Position numbers and translations under genes: made by a program
Shown here: positions 1 through 8,166 of the stretch, piece after piece
How the letters are laid out: the number at the start of each line of letters is the position of its first letter
Position numbering within the stretch: position 1 is the first letter of the stretch
Notes under the pieces: generated by a model
Databases searched by the model: none
Told to the model about the DNA's origin: nothing
Seen by the model: only the letters and a program-made list of their open reading frames with translations
NCBI GenBank assembly: GCA_045600105.1
Contig: JAZRXG010000012.1
Span: 1-54,460 of the forward strand
DNA length: 54,460 nucleotides
Source of the DNA: UBA1206 sp045600105
GTDB lineage: Bacteria; Bacillota; Clostridia; Oscillospirales; CAG-382
Reading direction: 5' to 3'

Positions 1-242
1 GTTTTCAGCAGGTGTTTATTTCGACATAGCGTTTTAGTGATGTTTGCCCTGACGGGCAAGTGATGTTGTTCGCTATGCTCACAGTGATGTTTTTGCTTCG
101 CAAAAGTGATGTGATGTGTTCCACTCACGCGCCGTCGAGGCGCACATCACTCGCCGCAGGCGAACATCACGCCGTAAGGTACATCACGTTCCACGCAGTG
201 GAACACATCGTTCGCCGAGTGTCCTTAAGAGCACTCGGCGTT
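1..242. repeat. Hairpin-array repeat, left copy (TGATGT-spaced)
   Basis: About eight short stem-loops in a row, for example TTGCCC-tgac-GGGCAA (44-60), TTTTGC-ttc-GCAAAA (91-105), TCGCC-gca-GGCGA (about 151-163) and GTTCCAC-gca-GTGGAAC (188-204). They are separated by TGATGT in the left half (38, 61, 85, 108) and by its complement ACATCA in the right half (144, 164, 181). Longer arms TGTGTTCCAC (114) and GTGGAACACA (198) enclose the right half. Bases from about 103 to 242 recur inverted at 54318-54460 with one loop-base difference. No coding potential is seen; the small ORFs here only follow the palindromes. Confidence 0.85.
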
Positions 243-256
243 TCGGCTCCTTTTTT
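213..256 (+). terminator. Terminator at the edge of the left hairpin repeat
   Basis: CGCCGAGTG (213-221) pairs with CACTCGGCG (232-240), followed by a T-run at 251-256. It would end plus-strand transcription entering from outside the window. The stem belongs to the repeat and recurs at 54323-54350 with its own T-run. Confidence 0.6.
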
Positions 257-259
257 CGT

Positions 260-823
260 TTATTCTTTCTGCTTTTTTCTCTTTTTTTCTTCTTTCGCCT
301 GAGCTTTCGCAAGGGCGATCATTTTTTTCTTCATTTCTCCGGCATCGGCGTCGTGGTCGGTGTTTTCGTGTTCGGCGCTGCCGGTTTCGCTTTTCGCGGT
401 CTCTTCGCCTTCGTTTGAGGAAGGCTTTGCGATGAGCTCCTCAAGCTCGGCGTAAAGCTCGTCGCTTTTGTCAATACGGCTTTTCAGCTTTTCGACTATC
501 ACGTTCAGCTTTGCGATGGTCGCGTCGGCCTCGGCTTCACGCGCTTTTGCGGTTTTTTCGGCTTCGGCGAGCCTTTCGTCGCACAGTCTCTTGACGTTGG
601 AAAGGTACTGGTCTGCCGCGTTCTGCGCCGCTTCGTATATTCCGTTGACGTTCAGAGCGGCCTCGGCTATCGATCCGGCGCGCTCGATATTCAGTTCGCG
701 TTCCTCAAGCTTTGCGTTGAGCGATTCGAGATTTGCTTTGAGACGGTCTACTTTTTTGCCCTGGGATATGAGCATTTCGAGCAGCTCGCTCCTGCTTAAG
801 TGTTTAAGTTCTTTTTCGGTCAC
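260..823 (-). CDS. Coiled-coil protein of unknown function
   Basis: A 187-residue cytoplasmic protein with no signal peptide or membrane segment. An N-terminal block (EKELKHLSRSELLEMLISQ) leads into a long alanine/glutamate-rich heptad region (about residues 20-145) and a charged, low-complexity lysine-rich tail. Similar short coiled-coil proteins are common in Clostridia and are sometimes labelled DNA repair or DivIVA-like; nothing here supports a specific role. I chose the GTG start at 823 because an AAAGGGGG ribosome site lies just upstream; the longer reading to 889 would have the promoter inside the coding region. It is monocistronic, with its 3' end facing the hairpin repeat. Confidence 0.7.
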   Translation of the reverse strand: MTEKELKHLSRSELLEMLISQGKKVDRLKANLESLNAKLEERELNIERAGSIAEAALNVNGIYEAAQNAADQYLSNVKRLCDERLAEAEKTAKAREAEADATIAKLNVIVEKLKSRIDKSDELYAELEELIAKPSSNEGEETAKSETGSAEHENTDHDADAGEMKKKMIALAKAQAKEEKKRKKQKE

Positions 824-854
824 CGGAAAGCCCCCTTTCGTTATGCGTAAGGCG

Positions 855-883
855 ATTTTAACACAAAACCCGACGGATTTCAA
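855..883 (-). promoter_or_regulatory. Promoter of the coiled-coil gene
   Basis: On the minus strand, TTGAAA (883-878), a 17-base spacer and TAAAAT (860-855), 32 bases before the GTG start. Confidence 0.65.
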
Positions 884-975
884 GAGCAAATTGTAAATAT
901 GCGTTTTGTGAACGAATAAAAACGGAAAAATTAAAAAACTTCGCCCGAATTGTTAAAAAAACACAAAAAACGATA

Positions 976-1004
976 TTGACAACACTTGTATTTGGTAATA
1001 TAAT
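976..1004 (+). promoter_or_regulatory. Promoter of the LamG-like wall protein
   Basis: TTGACA (976-981), 17-base spacer, TATAAT (999-1004): a consensus vegetative promoter 62 bases before the ATG. Confidence 0.8.
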
Positions 1005-1065
1005 ATCAAATGTAAATCTGTACTCTTTTTGTGCAAGAATACTAAAATACGAAAGGAAAAAAACC

Positions 1066-2988
1066 ATGAAGAAAATTCTCAGCCTCATACTCGTGATCGC
1101 GCTTTGCGCTTCCTTTGTGATGACGTTTTCGGTTTCCGCTGAAGAAGGCTTCGTGACCGACGGTCTCAAAGCGTTCTACGACGGCAGCATTCATTCCGAA
1201 GACGGCAAGACCTGGACCGACGCTTCCGGCAACGGCCTTGATATCGACCTTTCCGGCGTTGATTCCGCCGCGGGTTATTTTGAAGGCGACGCTTTCGTTT
1301 CCAACAGCGTCAAGGTCAATTTCCCCGCGGAGATCGCTTCTCTCATCTCCACCGGTTCCTTCACCACCGAGCTCGTTGTCGGTGATACCGAAGTCCTCGG
1401 CTCTTCCTTCGGAACCTACCTCAACACCTCCAACGACAACTACTCGCTCTTCATGCGCACCGGCGCCACTCCCTACATTGAGTTCAAATGCGCCGGAAAC
1501 GCAAGACCCAAGGTAGCCGTCGAAGACATCAACTACTTCAAGGATTCCACCATCACCGTTACCTACGACAAAGCCGGCGACGTTTGCCTCTATGCCAACG
1601 GCGAGCTTCTCATGAGCGTTCCCTGCACCGTCGGCGCTTTCAACTGCACCGATTTCTTCTTCGGCTATGCCGCGGGCAACGCAAGAGAACACAACACCGA
1701 ATTCAAGGCAATGCGTTTCTACGACAGACCCCTTACCGCTGACGAAGTCGCTTCCAACTACGCCGCAGACTGCGCAGGTATCGATCCCGCCGTGGAAGAC
1801 GGACCCGACACCCCCGACCCCGTTTCTCCCGAAACCGGCGATTATTCCGTTACCGTTACCGGTGACGAAGGCGTGGTCATCCCCGATGCCGCCGCTCTCG
1901 CAAAACTCACCGACGGCGTTATCGCTTCCGACGCTTCCGCTTTCTCCGACGCAAGACTCATGAACATCAACTGGGACGCCGCTTTCGATTATTCCAACGT
2001 TGAAAGCAACTCTCCCAAGACCGCGGAACTCATCCTCGACCTCGGAAAAGTTACCGCCATCTCCGGCGTCAAGCTCAACGCTTATAAAGAGCTCAACAGC
2101 TTCGTAGACCTTCCCGCGGTCAAGGTTTACCTCTCCAACGACGGCGATAACTTCGTCCGCGCCGCAGACGGCACCTGGACCTCCGCTGTCGACGGACTCG
2201 TAGCCGGCACCGACAGAAGCGCAGCTCCCAACGGAGCCGCCGTTTACTTCGCAGACTGGTCCACGAGAGCCACTCTCGACGCAAGATACGTCAAATTCGA
2301 ACTCAGCCTCAGCGATCCGTTCACCTTCCTTTCCGAAGTTGAAGTTACCGATACCATCGCCGACGGCAAGGTTCCTCTCGAAGAAAACCTCGGCGTCGCC
2401 ATCGATCAGATCGTTTACAACGGAGTAAACGTTCCCATCCAGAGCGGCACCGCCACCATCCTCACTTCCGAAGCAGGCGAGATCTCGCTTAACGACGGTG
2501 CCGAAGGCGACTACGCTCTCGCACGCGCAGGCGTCATCACCGTTGCAAAATGGGACGAGGAACTCGCAGGCTACGTTGTTATCTCCAACGCGGTCAACCC
2601 CTGGCCCAACGACCGTGAAGGCTCCATGACTCTCGGCGACGATGAGATCGGCATTTTCACCATCTCCAACGGCACCATCGAAAACGCGGGCGCAGGCAAT
2701 AAGTGGGTCATCTGGCACATCGAAGTCGGTGACGTTCTCCACGTTTACGACGGCGTCATCACCATCGGTGTTGAACCCGACGGCGGCAGACAGATCCATT
2801 TCGGCGCTGACGAACCCGTTGATCCCGATACTTCCAAAGAAGAATCCAAAGAAACCTCCAAAGAGACTTCCAAAGAAGAATCCAAGGCTCCCGTCACCCC
2901 CAAGACCGGAGACAGCGGCATGATCGCTCTTGCCATCGTTTCCGTCATCACCCTTGCGGGCGTCGTTATCGTCAAGAAATCCAAATGA
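1066..2988 (+). CDS. Secreted LamG/discoidin-like wall-anchored protein
   Basis: A 640-residue exported protein. Residues 1-26 form a signal peptide ending VSA-EE. About 30-230 look like a concanavalin A/LamG-type domain (YDG...TWTDASGNG start; the end FKAMRFYDRPLTADEVASNY is typical). About 250-450 resemble an F5/8 type C (discoidin) carbohydrate-binding fold (AELILDLGKVTAISGVKL, ARYVKFELS). A C-terminal beta domain leads to a SKEESKETSKE linker, then PKTGD (about residue 611), a hydrophobic helix and KKSK, a sortase sorting signal of the xPxTG type. Start chosen at 1066: GAAAGG site and signal peptide; the reading from 976 runs through the promoter. Codon choice is highly uniform (AAC, ACC, CTC, GAA), as in the major pilin, which suggests high expression. 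Probable role: glycan binding at the surface (inference). Confidence 0.8.
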   Translation: MKKILSLILVIALCASFVMTFSVSAEEGFVTDGLKAFYDGSIHSEDGKTWTDASGNGLDIDLSGVDSAAGYFEGDAFVSNSVKVNFPAEIASLISTGSFTTELVVGDTEVLGSSFGTYLNTSNDNYSLFMRTGATPYIEFKCAGNARPKVAVEDINYFKDSTITVTYDKAGDVCLYANGELLMSVPCTVGAFNCTDFFFGYAAGNAREHNTEFKAMRFYDRPLTADEVASNYAADCAGIDPAVEDGPDTPDPVSPETGDYSVTVTGDEGVVIPDAAALAKLTDGVIASDASAFSDARLMNINWDAAFDYSNVESNSPKTAELILDLGKVTAISGVKLNAYKELNSFVDLPAVKVYLSNDGDNFVRAADGTWTSAVDGLVAGTDRSAAPNGAAVYFADWSTRATLDARYVKFELSLSDPFTFLSEVEVTDTIADGKVPLEENLGVAIDQIVYNGVNVPIQSGTATILTSEAGEISLNDGAEGDYALARAGVITVAKWDEELAGYVVISNAVNPWPNDREGSMTLGDDEIGIFTISNGTIENAGAGNKWVIWHIEVGDVLHVYDGVITIGVEPDGGRQIHFGADEPVDPDTSKEESKETSKETSKEESKAPVTPKTGDSGMIALAIVSVITLAGVVIVKKSK

Positions 2989-3004
2989 GTAAATAATTTA
3001 CTTT

Positions 3005-3042
3005 CGGAACAGCCTGCTGCAATGCAGGCTGTTCCGTGTTTT
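3005..3042 (+). terminator. Terminator after the LamG-like gene
   Basis: A perfect 13-bp stem (3005-3017 with 3024-3036), 6-base loop, then TGTTTT. The T-tract is interrupted, so some readthrough into the GH16 gene, which has no clear promoter of its own, is plausible. Confidence 0.75.
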
Positions 3043-3052
3043 GTGAGGAAAA

Positions 3053-3868
3053 ATGAAAGAATACAAAATAGAAGGTCATATCTCAAGCCGTGTTCCCGAG
3101 GACAAAAACTGGCGTCTTGCGTGGAGCGACGAATTCGACGGGAACGACGTCGACGACTCGAAATGGAGCAAGCGTCTGCACATGATGGGGCAGCGGCACG
3201 AAACGTGGGTCGAAGACGCGGTGACTCTCGACGGAAAGGGAAACGCGGTCTTCCGCGTCACGAAGGACGACGCCGGATACCACACGACTCAGCTCCAGAG
3301 CGGCGAAAACTACATGGACCGTCCCGCGGTCAAGCGTTTCACGGGACGCTTCACCTGGCCCATCGCCGCGATAAGCGCTCCCAAGTTCATGCACAAATAC
3401 GGCTATTACGAATGCCGCTGCAGAACGCAGCAGAAAAACGGCTGGTGGACGGCGTTCTGGATGCAGTCGCCCTGCAACGGAAGCACGCTCGACCCGTCCG
3501 TGTCGGGCGTCGAGATAGACATAATGGAATCATTCGAGCCGAACGTCGTGATGCACAACGTGCATTGGAACGGCTGCGGCGCCGACCTGAAAAGCAAGGG
3601 CAAAACGGGGATCAAGCTTGAAGAAACGCCCGATGGCTTCCACACCTTCGGCATGGAGTGGTCAAGGAACGGATACCGCTTTTTCGTTGACGGAGCAATG
3701 ACGTGGGAGACCGACGGCCCCGTCTCGGACAGGGAGGAATTCATCCTCGTTTCCGCCGAATGCAAGGGCTACCGCGCAGACCCCGCGTCGCCCGATCCCG
3801 CGCTCGAAGACGCGCTTGACGATGCTTTCGTCGTGGACTACGTGCGAGTTTTCGACGAGACAGACTGA
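3053..3868 (+). CDS. Glycoside hydrolase family 16 (endo-beta-glucanase type)
   Basis: 271 residues covering one GH16 domain. The family signature ExDxxE is present as VEIDIMES, with nucleophile Glu154, Asp156 and acid/base Glu159; WTAFWMQSP before it and FHTFGMEWS after it are typical of the jelly-roll core. The family cleaves beta-1,3(-1,4)-glucans, galactans or related polymers in the retaining mode; substrate cannot be told from sequence. There is no signal peptide or membrane segment, so the enzyme is predicted intracellular, unlike most GH16 members; it may act on imported oligosaccharides. ATG follows GAGGAAAA. The gene sits 64 bases after a wall protein with glycan-binding-like domains. 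Confidence 0.85.
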   Translation: MKEYKIEGHISSRVPEDKNWRLAWSDEFDGNDVDDSKWSKRLHMMGQRHETWVEDAVTLDGKGNAVFRVTKDDAGYHTTQLQSGENYMDRPAVKRFTGRFTWPIAAISAPKFMHKYGYYECRCRTQQKNGWWTAFWMQSPCNGSTLDPSVSGVEIDIMESFEPNVVMHNVHWNGCGADLKSKGKTGIKLEETPDGFHTFGMEWSRNGYRFFVDGAMTWETDGPVSDREEFILVSAECKGYRADPASPDPALEDALDDAFVVDYVRVFDETD

Positions 3869-3889
3869 ACATCATAAAAATTATTGAAA

Positions 3890-3916
3890 GAACAGGCAAA
3901 CACCTGTTCTTTTTTT
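3890..3916 (+). terminator. Terminator after the GH16 gene
   Basis: GAACAGG (3890-3896), loop CAAACA, CCTGTTC (3903-3909), then seven T. It ends just before the SOS promoter of the next gene. Confidence 0.85.
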
Positions 3917-3926
3917 GCACAAATAA

Positions 3927-3987
3927 GAACAAATGTTCTTGACATTGCCGAACAAATGTGCTATCGTATAGGTACAAACAAATGTTC
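3927..3987 (+). promoter_or_regulatory. SOS promoter with three LexA-type boxes
   Basis: Promoter TTGACA (3939-3944), 17-base spacer, TATCGT (3962-3967). Three copies of the Firmicutes LexA/DinR dyad (GAAC-N4-GTTC) sit around it: GAACAAATGTTC at 3927-3938 (perfect, abutting the -35), GAACAAATGTGC at 3950-3961 (one change, in the spacer) and AAACAAATGTTC at 3976-3987 (one change, downstream of the -10). All share the core AACAAATGT. LexA binding would block this promoter until DNA damage (established for the family; binding here is inferred). Confidence 0.85.
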
Positions 3988-4000
3988 GGAGATGATATTT

Positions 4001-5251
4001 ATGTTCGTGGGAAGTCAGGGGAGGATGTTCGCCGGAAACAAGCAGACGGGAAGCGGCGCGACCTTCGGCAGGGTGATACTGCATTGTGACTGCAACTGCT
4101 TTTTCGCGTCGGTCGAGATGGTCGCGCACCCCGAGTACCGAAACGTACCGATGGCGGTCTGCGGCAGCAAGGCAGACCGTCACGGTATAGTGCTTGCCAA
4201 AAACGAGCTTGCCAAAAAGGCGGGCGTTTCCACCGGGGAGGTGATATGGCAGGCGAAGCGCAAGTGTCCGTCACTCGTCATCGCGGAGCCGCACTATAAC
4301 CTTTACGAGGAATATTCGGCGGAGGTGAACCGTATTTTTGCCGAATACACGGATATGATCGAGCCGTTCGGCATCGACGAATCGTGGCTCGACGTCACGG
4401 GGAGCTCGTACCTTTTCGGCAGCGGCAAAAAGATCGCCGACGAGATAAGGCAGAGGATAAAAAAAGAGCTCGGCATCACCGTTTCGGTCGGCGTTTCGTT
4501 CAACAAGACGTTTGCCAAGCTCGGCAGCGACTACAAAAAGCCCGACGCCACCACCGTCATAACGCCCGAAAATTACAAGGAGCTGCTGTTTCCGCTGCCG
4601 ATAGGCGATATGCTCTACATCGGCAGGCACACCGTACCGCGCATGAAGCTGCTCGGCATAAACACCATCGGCGACCTCGCGTCGTCCGACGTCGATATGC
4701 TGGGAGCGCAGTTCGGCAAAACAGGCAGGATGATGTACGAGCTCTGCAACGGCAGGGACGTCAGCCCCGTCATTTCGGTGCCGCCGAAAGCAAAATCATA
4801 CAGCAACGGCATGACCTTTGTCCGCGACCTCGAAAACGAGCGCGACTACCGCGCGGCGGTGACCTATCTTGCCGAAAAGGTGTCGTTCCGTATGCGGCGC
4901 GACAGAGCGAAATGCCGCGTTGCCGGCGTTGCCGTACGCGACACGCTGCTGAACGTGACCGACAGACGGCGCAGGATGACGTCTGCAACGTCGTCGACGG
5001 ACGTGCTGATAAACGAATTCTGGAGTATTCTCGTTTCGAACTGGGACGTGTCGAGACCGGCGCGTTCGATAACGCTTTTCTGCTCCGACGTCGAAAACGA
5101 GTTCCCGTCGGAACAGCTCAAATTCTTTTATTCCGCCGAGGAGACCAGAATAATGAAAGGCGAATCGCTCGACGCGTCTGTCGACAGGCTGCGCGAAAGG
5201 TACGGAAAGGGCATAATATGCCGCGGCTGCATAATTAACGGCGTGGTTTGA
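4001..5251 (+). CDS. Y-family DNA polymerase (DinB/UmuC type), SOS-controlled
   Basis: 416 residues. Translesion polymerase with the metal-binding acidic residues in HCDCNCFFASVE near the N-terminus and GIDESWLDVTG, corresponding to the family's HxDxxxFFASVE and SIDExYLD motifs. Fingers, palm and thumb are followed by a helix-hairpin-helix stretch (LGINTIGDLASSD) and a little-finger domain (FVRDLENERDY...). The residues DCNCFF and DESWLD are less usual than in classical DinB and fit the UmuC-like branch common in Firmicutes. I start at ATG 4001 (GGAG nine bases upstream, just after the promoter); ATG 4025 is possible, but its GGGGAGG is directly adjacent. The longer frame to 3884 would run through the terminator and LexA boxes. 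Monocistronic. Confidence 0.88.
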   Translation: MFVGSQGRMFAGNKQTGSGATFGRVILHCDCNCFFASVEMVAHPEYRNVPMAVCGSKADRHGIVLAKNELAKKAGVSTGEVIWQAKRKCPSLVIAEPHYNLYEEYSAEVNRIFAEYTDMIEPFGIDESWLDVTGSSYLFGSGKKIADEIRQRIKKELGITVSVGVSFNKTFAKLGSDYKKPDATTVITPENYKELLFPLPIGDMLYIGRHTVPRMKLLGINTIGDLASSDVDMLGAQFGKTGRMMYELCNGRDVSPVISVPPKAKSYSNGMTFVRDLENERDYRAAVTYLAEKVSFRMRRDRAKCRVAGVAVRDTLLNVTDRRRRMTSATSSTDVLINEFWSILVSNWDVSRPARSITLFCSDVENEFPSEQLKFFYSAEETRIMKGESLDASVDRLRERYGKGIICRGCIINGVV

Positions 5252-5262
5252 GCGGAAAAACC

Positions 5263-5291
5263 TTGATTTTTTCGTCTTGTTGTGATATGAT
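5263..5291 (+). promoter_or_regulatory. Promoter of the sialidase-like gene
   Basis: TTGATT (5263-5268), 17-base spacer, TATGAT (5286-5291), with an AGAAGG ribosome site before the ATG at 5325. Confidence 0.65.
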
Positions 5292-5324
5292 TCGTATGAT
5301 ATATCGGGAAAGAAGGCAAAGAAT

Positions 5325-6410
5325 ATGGAATTCGGTATAGTTGACAGATGCACCGAGGGACTTTTCAGATACCGCGGCTGGCCCACCGTCTGCCGTGACG
5401 AAAACAACACCCTTTACGTCTCCTGCTCGGGACACCGTCTCGGACACCTCTGCCCGTTCGGCAAGGACCTGCTTTATACGAGCCGCGACAACGGCAAAAC
5501 GTGGTCGAGCCCGCGCATCGTCACCGACAGCTGCGTCGACGACCGTGACGCCGGCATACTGCCGCTCGGAAACGGAAAAATGCTGCTTACGTGGTTCAAC
5601 AACAAGCCCGACCTGCTCCGCGGATACCGCGGACATCTGGCACCCGATCCCTACTTCGAAAACGCGTCTTACGATCAGTACCTTTCCGACGCCGTCATGA
5701 ATATATGGGATACCCTCCCCGAAGAAAAGCTCACCTTCGGTTCGTTCATCAAGCTGTCCGACGACGGCGGCGAATCGTGGGGAGAGGCGATAAGAGTACC
5801 CGTTTCGTCGCCTCACGGTCCGACTCTCCTTCCAGACGGCAGACTTCTGTACCTCGGCAAGGAAATGTTCAGCGAAAAGTACGAAAAGAGCGCCATCCTC
5901 GCGTTTGAAAGCCGCGACGGCGGCAGAACGTGGGATTACCTTTCCAAGGTCGGATGTCCGGAAGGACTGAATTACGGCATGATGCACGAGCCCTACGCCG
6001 CCGTTCTTCCCGACGGCACGCTGATGGGCGCGATAAGAGTGCATCTTGACGGACTCAAGGTCTACACCTGCTTCTCTTACGACGGCGGCAAAACGTGGAC
6101 GACGCCCAATGACATCGGCGTGAACGGCGCCCCTCCGCATATACTCGTCCATTCGTCGGGAAAGGTGATCGTCACCTACGGCAGAAGAGCCAAGCCGTTC
6201 GGCGAACGCGCGGTCATAAGCTCCGACGGCGGAAAGACCTTCGGGGAAGAGATCGTCATCAGCGAAGAAGCCGCCACTCACGACCTCGGCTATCCGTCGA
6301 GCGTCGAGCTTGACGACGGTTCGATACTCACCGTTTATTATCAGATGTACAAAAACGACTCGTACTGCTCGATACTTTATACAAAATGGCGTCTTCCCGA
6401 TGAAATTTGA
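5325..6410 (+). CDS. Sialidase-superfamily (BNR/Asp-box) glycosidase
   Basis: 361 residues folding as a six-bladed propeller: five Asp-boxes are visible (SRDNGKTWSSP, SDDGGESWGEA, SRDGGRTWDYL, SYDGGKTWTTP, SSDGGKTFGEE) at roughly 50-80 residue intervals. RGWPTV near residue 15 occupies the place of the family's RIP motif, whose arginine binds the substrate carboxylate. Exo-alpha-sialidases remove terminal sialic acid, but this fold is shared by other glycosidases and the exact substrate is unknown. No signal peptide, so predicted cytoplasmic; it may process imported glycans as the nearby GH16 could. Own promoter; ends just before the gltX promoter. Confidence 0.78.
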   Translation: MEFGIVDRCTEGLFRYRGWPTVCRDENNTLYVSCSGHRLGHLCPFGKDLLYTSRDNGKTWSSPRIVTDSCVDDRDAGILPLGNGKMLLTWFNNKPDLLRGYRGHLAPDPYFENASYDQYLSDAVMNIWDTLPEEKLTFGSFIKLSDDGGESWGEAIRVPVSSPHGPTLLPDGRLLYLGKEMFSEKYEKSAILAFESRDGGRTWDYLSKVGCPEGLNYGMMHEPYAAVLPDGTLMGAIRVHLDGLKVYTCFSYDGGKTWTTPNDIGVNGAPPHILVHSSGKVIVTYGRRAKPFGERAVISSDGGKTFGEEIVISEEAATHDLGYPSSVELDDGSILTVYYQMYKNDSYCSILYTKWRLPDEI

Positions 6411-6412
6411 TA

Positions 6413-6441
6413 TTGACCTCAAACGCAAACGGTGATATAAT
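6413..6441 (+). promoter_or_regulatory. Promoter of the gltX-glnS operon
   Basis: TTGACC (6413-6418), 17-base spacer, TATAAT (6436-6441) with an extended TGA before it. It overlaps the last bases of the sialidase-like gene's 3' side. Confidence 0.75.
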
Positions 6442-6473
6442 TAATAAAATCGTTTTAACGGAGAATTTTATAC

Positions 6474-8159
6474 ATGGATTACGAAAAACTCGCAGAACTG
6501 CTTTTCCCCGACGTTACGGAAAAGCCCGAAGATATTGAAAAGAAATATCCGCCCCGCGTCCTTCCCGAAGGCGCCAAGGTCACGCGTTTCGCTCCCAGCC
6601 CCACGGGGTTCGTTCACCTCGGCGGTCTGTATCAGACCATCGTCGGCGAAAGACTCGCTCATCAGTCCGGCGGCGTGTTCTATCTGAGGATAGAGGACAC
6701 CGATGACAAGAGGGAAGTCGCCGGAGCGGCTCAGAAGCTCATAAAGACGCTTGCCCATTACGGCATCGATTTTGACGAAGGCGCGTCGCTTGGTGACGAC
6801 GGCGGAATATGCTATAAGGGCGATTACGGTCCCTATAAGCAGAGCGAACGCGGACCCATCTACCGCGTTTACGCCAAAGACCTCGTTCGCCGCGGACTCG
6901 CTTACCCGGTGTTCTCCACCGCCGAGGAAATGGAAGTCCTCGAAGCGACCGACAAGAAGACCGAGGTCAAGAGCCGCGAATGGACCGAGGATTTTGCCGC
7001 TTCTCAAAGAGAAGAAATGCTGTCAAGACGCAATTTCACGCTTGAGGAAGTCGAAGAAAACCTCAAAGCAGGCAACAAGTTCGTCATCCGTATGCTTGCA
7101 GACGGCGACGGAGAAGCCAAGGTCAAATGCACCGACCTCATCAGAGGAGAAGTCGAGTTCCCGGTCAACGACAGGGACGAGATAATTCTCAAATCCAACG
7201 GCATCCCGCCGTATCATTTCGCTCACGCGGTCGACGACCATCTCATGGGCACGACCCACGTCATCAGAGGCGAAGAATGGCTGCCGAGCCTTCCCGTTCA
7301 CCTTCAGCTCTTCCGCTATCTCGGATTCAGAACGCCAAAATATATGCACACCGCGCAGGTAATGAGCCTCGACGCAAACGGCAACAAAAAGAAGCTTTCC
7401 AAGCGCGATATGGGCGCGAGCATGGACGATTACACACGCCTCGGGTACGCTCCCGAATGCGTGCGTGAATACCTGCTTACCATCCTCAACTCCAACTTTG
7501 AGGAATGGAGAGCCAAGAACCCCGACGCCCCCTACACCGATTTCGCTTTCAGCATCAAAAAGATGTCCAACTCCGGCTGCCTCATCGATTTTGAAAAGCT
7601 CGGCGACATCTCGAAGAATATGATATCCCGTCTGAGCGCCGACGAGGTTTACGACGGCGTTATCGGCTGGGCTGACGAATTCGACCCCGATTTCGCGGCA
7701 GCTCTCAGAAACGACGAAGCGAAGGCAAAGGCGATATTCGCCATCGGCAGAGGCGGAAAGAAACCGAGAAAGGATTTCGGCAAATGGAGCGAAGTCAAGG
7801 ATTTCGTTTCGTTCTTCTACAACGATTATTTCAAAGTCGAAGACAGTCTTGAAAACTTTGACAAAAACGATATAGCTGCCTGCCTTGCGGGCTTTGCCGC
7901 AAAATACGACGCGTCCGACGACCAGAACATCTGGTTCGCCAAGATAAAGGACGTGGCGAGCGAAAACGGCTTCTGCCCCGATATGAAGGAATACAAGGCG
8001 TCCCCCGAAAAATACAAGGGAAGCGTCGCCGACGTGTCGTCCTTCATCAGAGTCGCCGTCACCGGCAGACTCAATTCACCCGATCTGTTCACCGTAATGC
8101 AGATAATCGGATATGACGAAACCATCAAACGCGTAAGCGCTTTCAAGGAGAGTGTATAA
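6474..8159 (+). CDS. gltX: Glutamate-tRNA ligase
   Basis: 561 residues. Class I aminoacyl-tRNA synthetase that charges tRNA-Glu with glutamate. Class I motif 1 is in FAPSPTGFVHLGG (HIGH equivalent VHLG), followed by FYLRIEDTDDKREV, and the KMSKS equivalent is KKLSKRD. It has the length and N-terminal extension of the Clostridia form. First gene of an operon with glnS, seven bases apart; the two genes supply charged Glu and Gln tRNAs together. Start ATG directly follows a weak GGAG region. Confidence 0.95.
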   Translation: MDYEKLAELLFPDVTEKPEDIEKKYPPRVLPEGAKVTRFAPSPTGFVHLGGLYQTIVGERLAHQSGGVFYLRIEDTDDKREVAGAAQKLIKTLAHYGIDFDEGASLGDDGGICYKGDYGPYKQSERGPIYRVYAKDLVRRGLAYPVFSTAEEMEVLEATDKKTEVKSREWTEDFAASQREEMLSRRNFTLEEVEENLKAGNKFVIRMLADGDGEAKVKCTDLIRGEVEFPVNDRDEIILKSNGIPPYHFAHAVDDHLMGTTHVIRGEEWLPSLPVHLQLFRYLGFRTPKYMHTAQVMSLDANGNKKKLSKRDMGASMDDYTRLGYAPECVREYLLTILNSNFEEWRAKNPDAPYTDFAFSIKKMSNSGCLIDFEKLGDISKNMISRLSADEVYDGVIGWADEFDPDFAAALRNDEAKAKAIFAIGRGGKKPRKDFGKWSEVKDFVSFFYNDYFKVEDSLENFDKNDIAACLAGFAAKYDASDDQNIWFAKIKDVASENGFCPDMKEYKASPEKYKGSVADVSSFIRVAVTGRLNSPDLFTVMQIIGYDETIKRVSAFKESV

Positions 8160-8166
8160 TTCTGCA

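Noticed and set aside
1..242. CRISPR array at the left end
   Set aside because: Constant parts are only 6-7 bases and the variable parts are hairpins, not unique spacers; no cas genes nearby.
1042..2799. 585-residue open frame on the minus strand opposite the LamG-like gene
   Set aside because: Shadow of a strongly biased coding strand; valine/glycine-rich product, no ribosome site, and it would cover the real gene.
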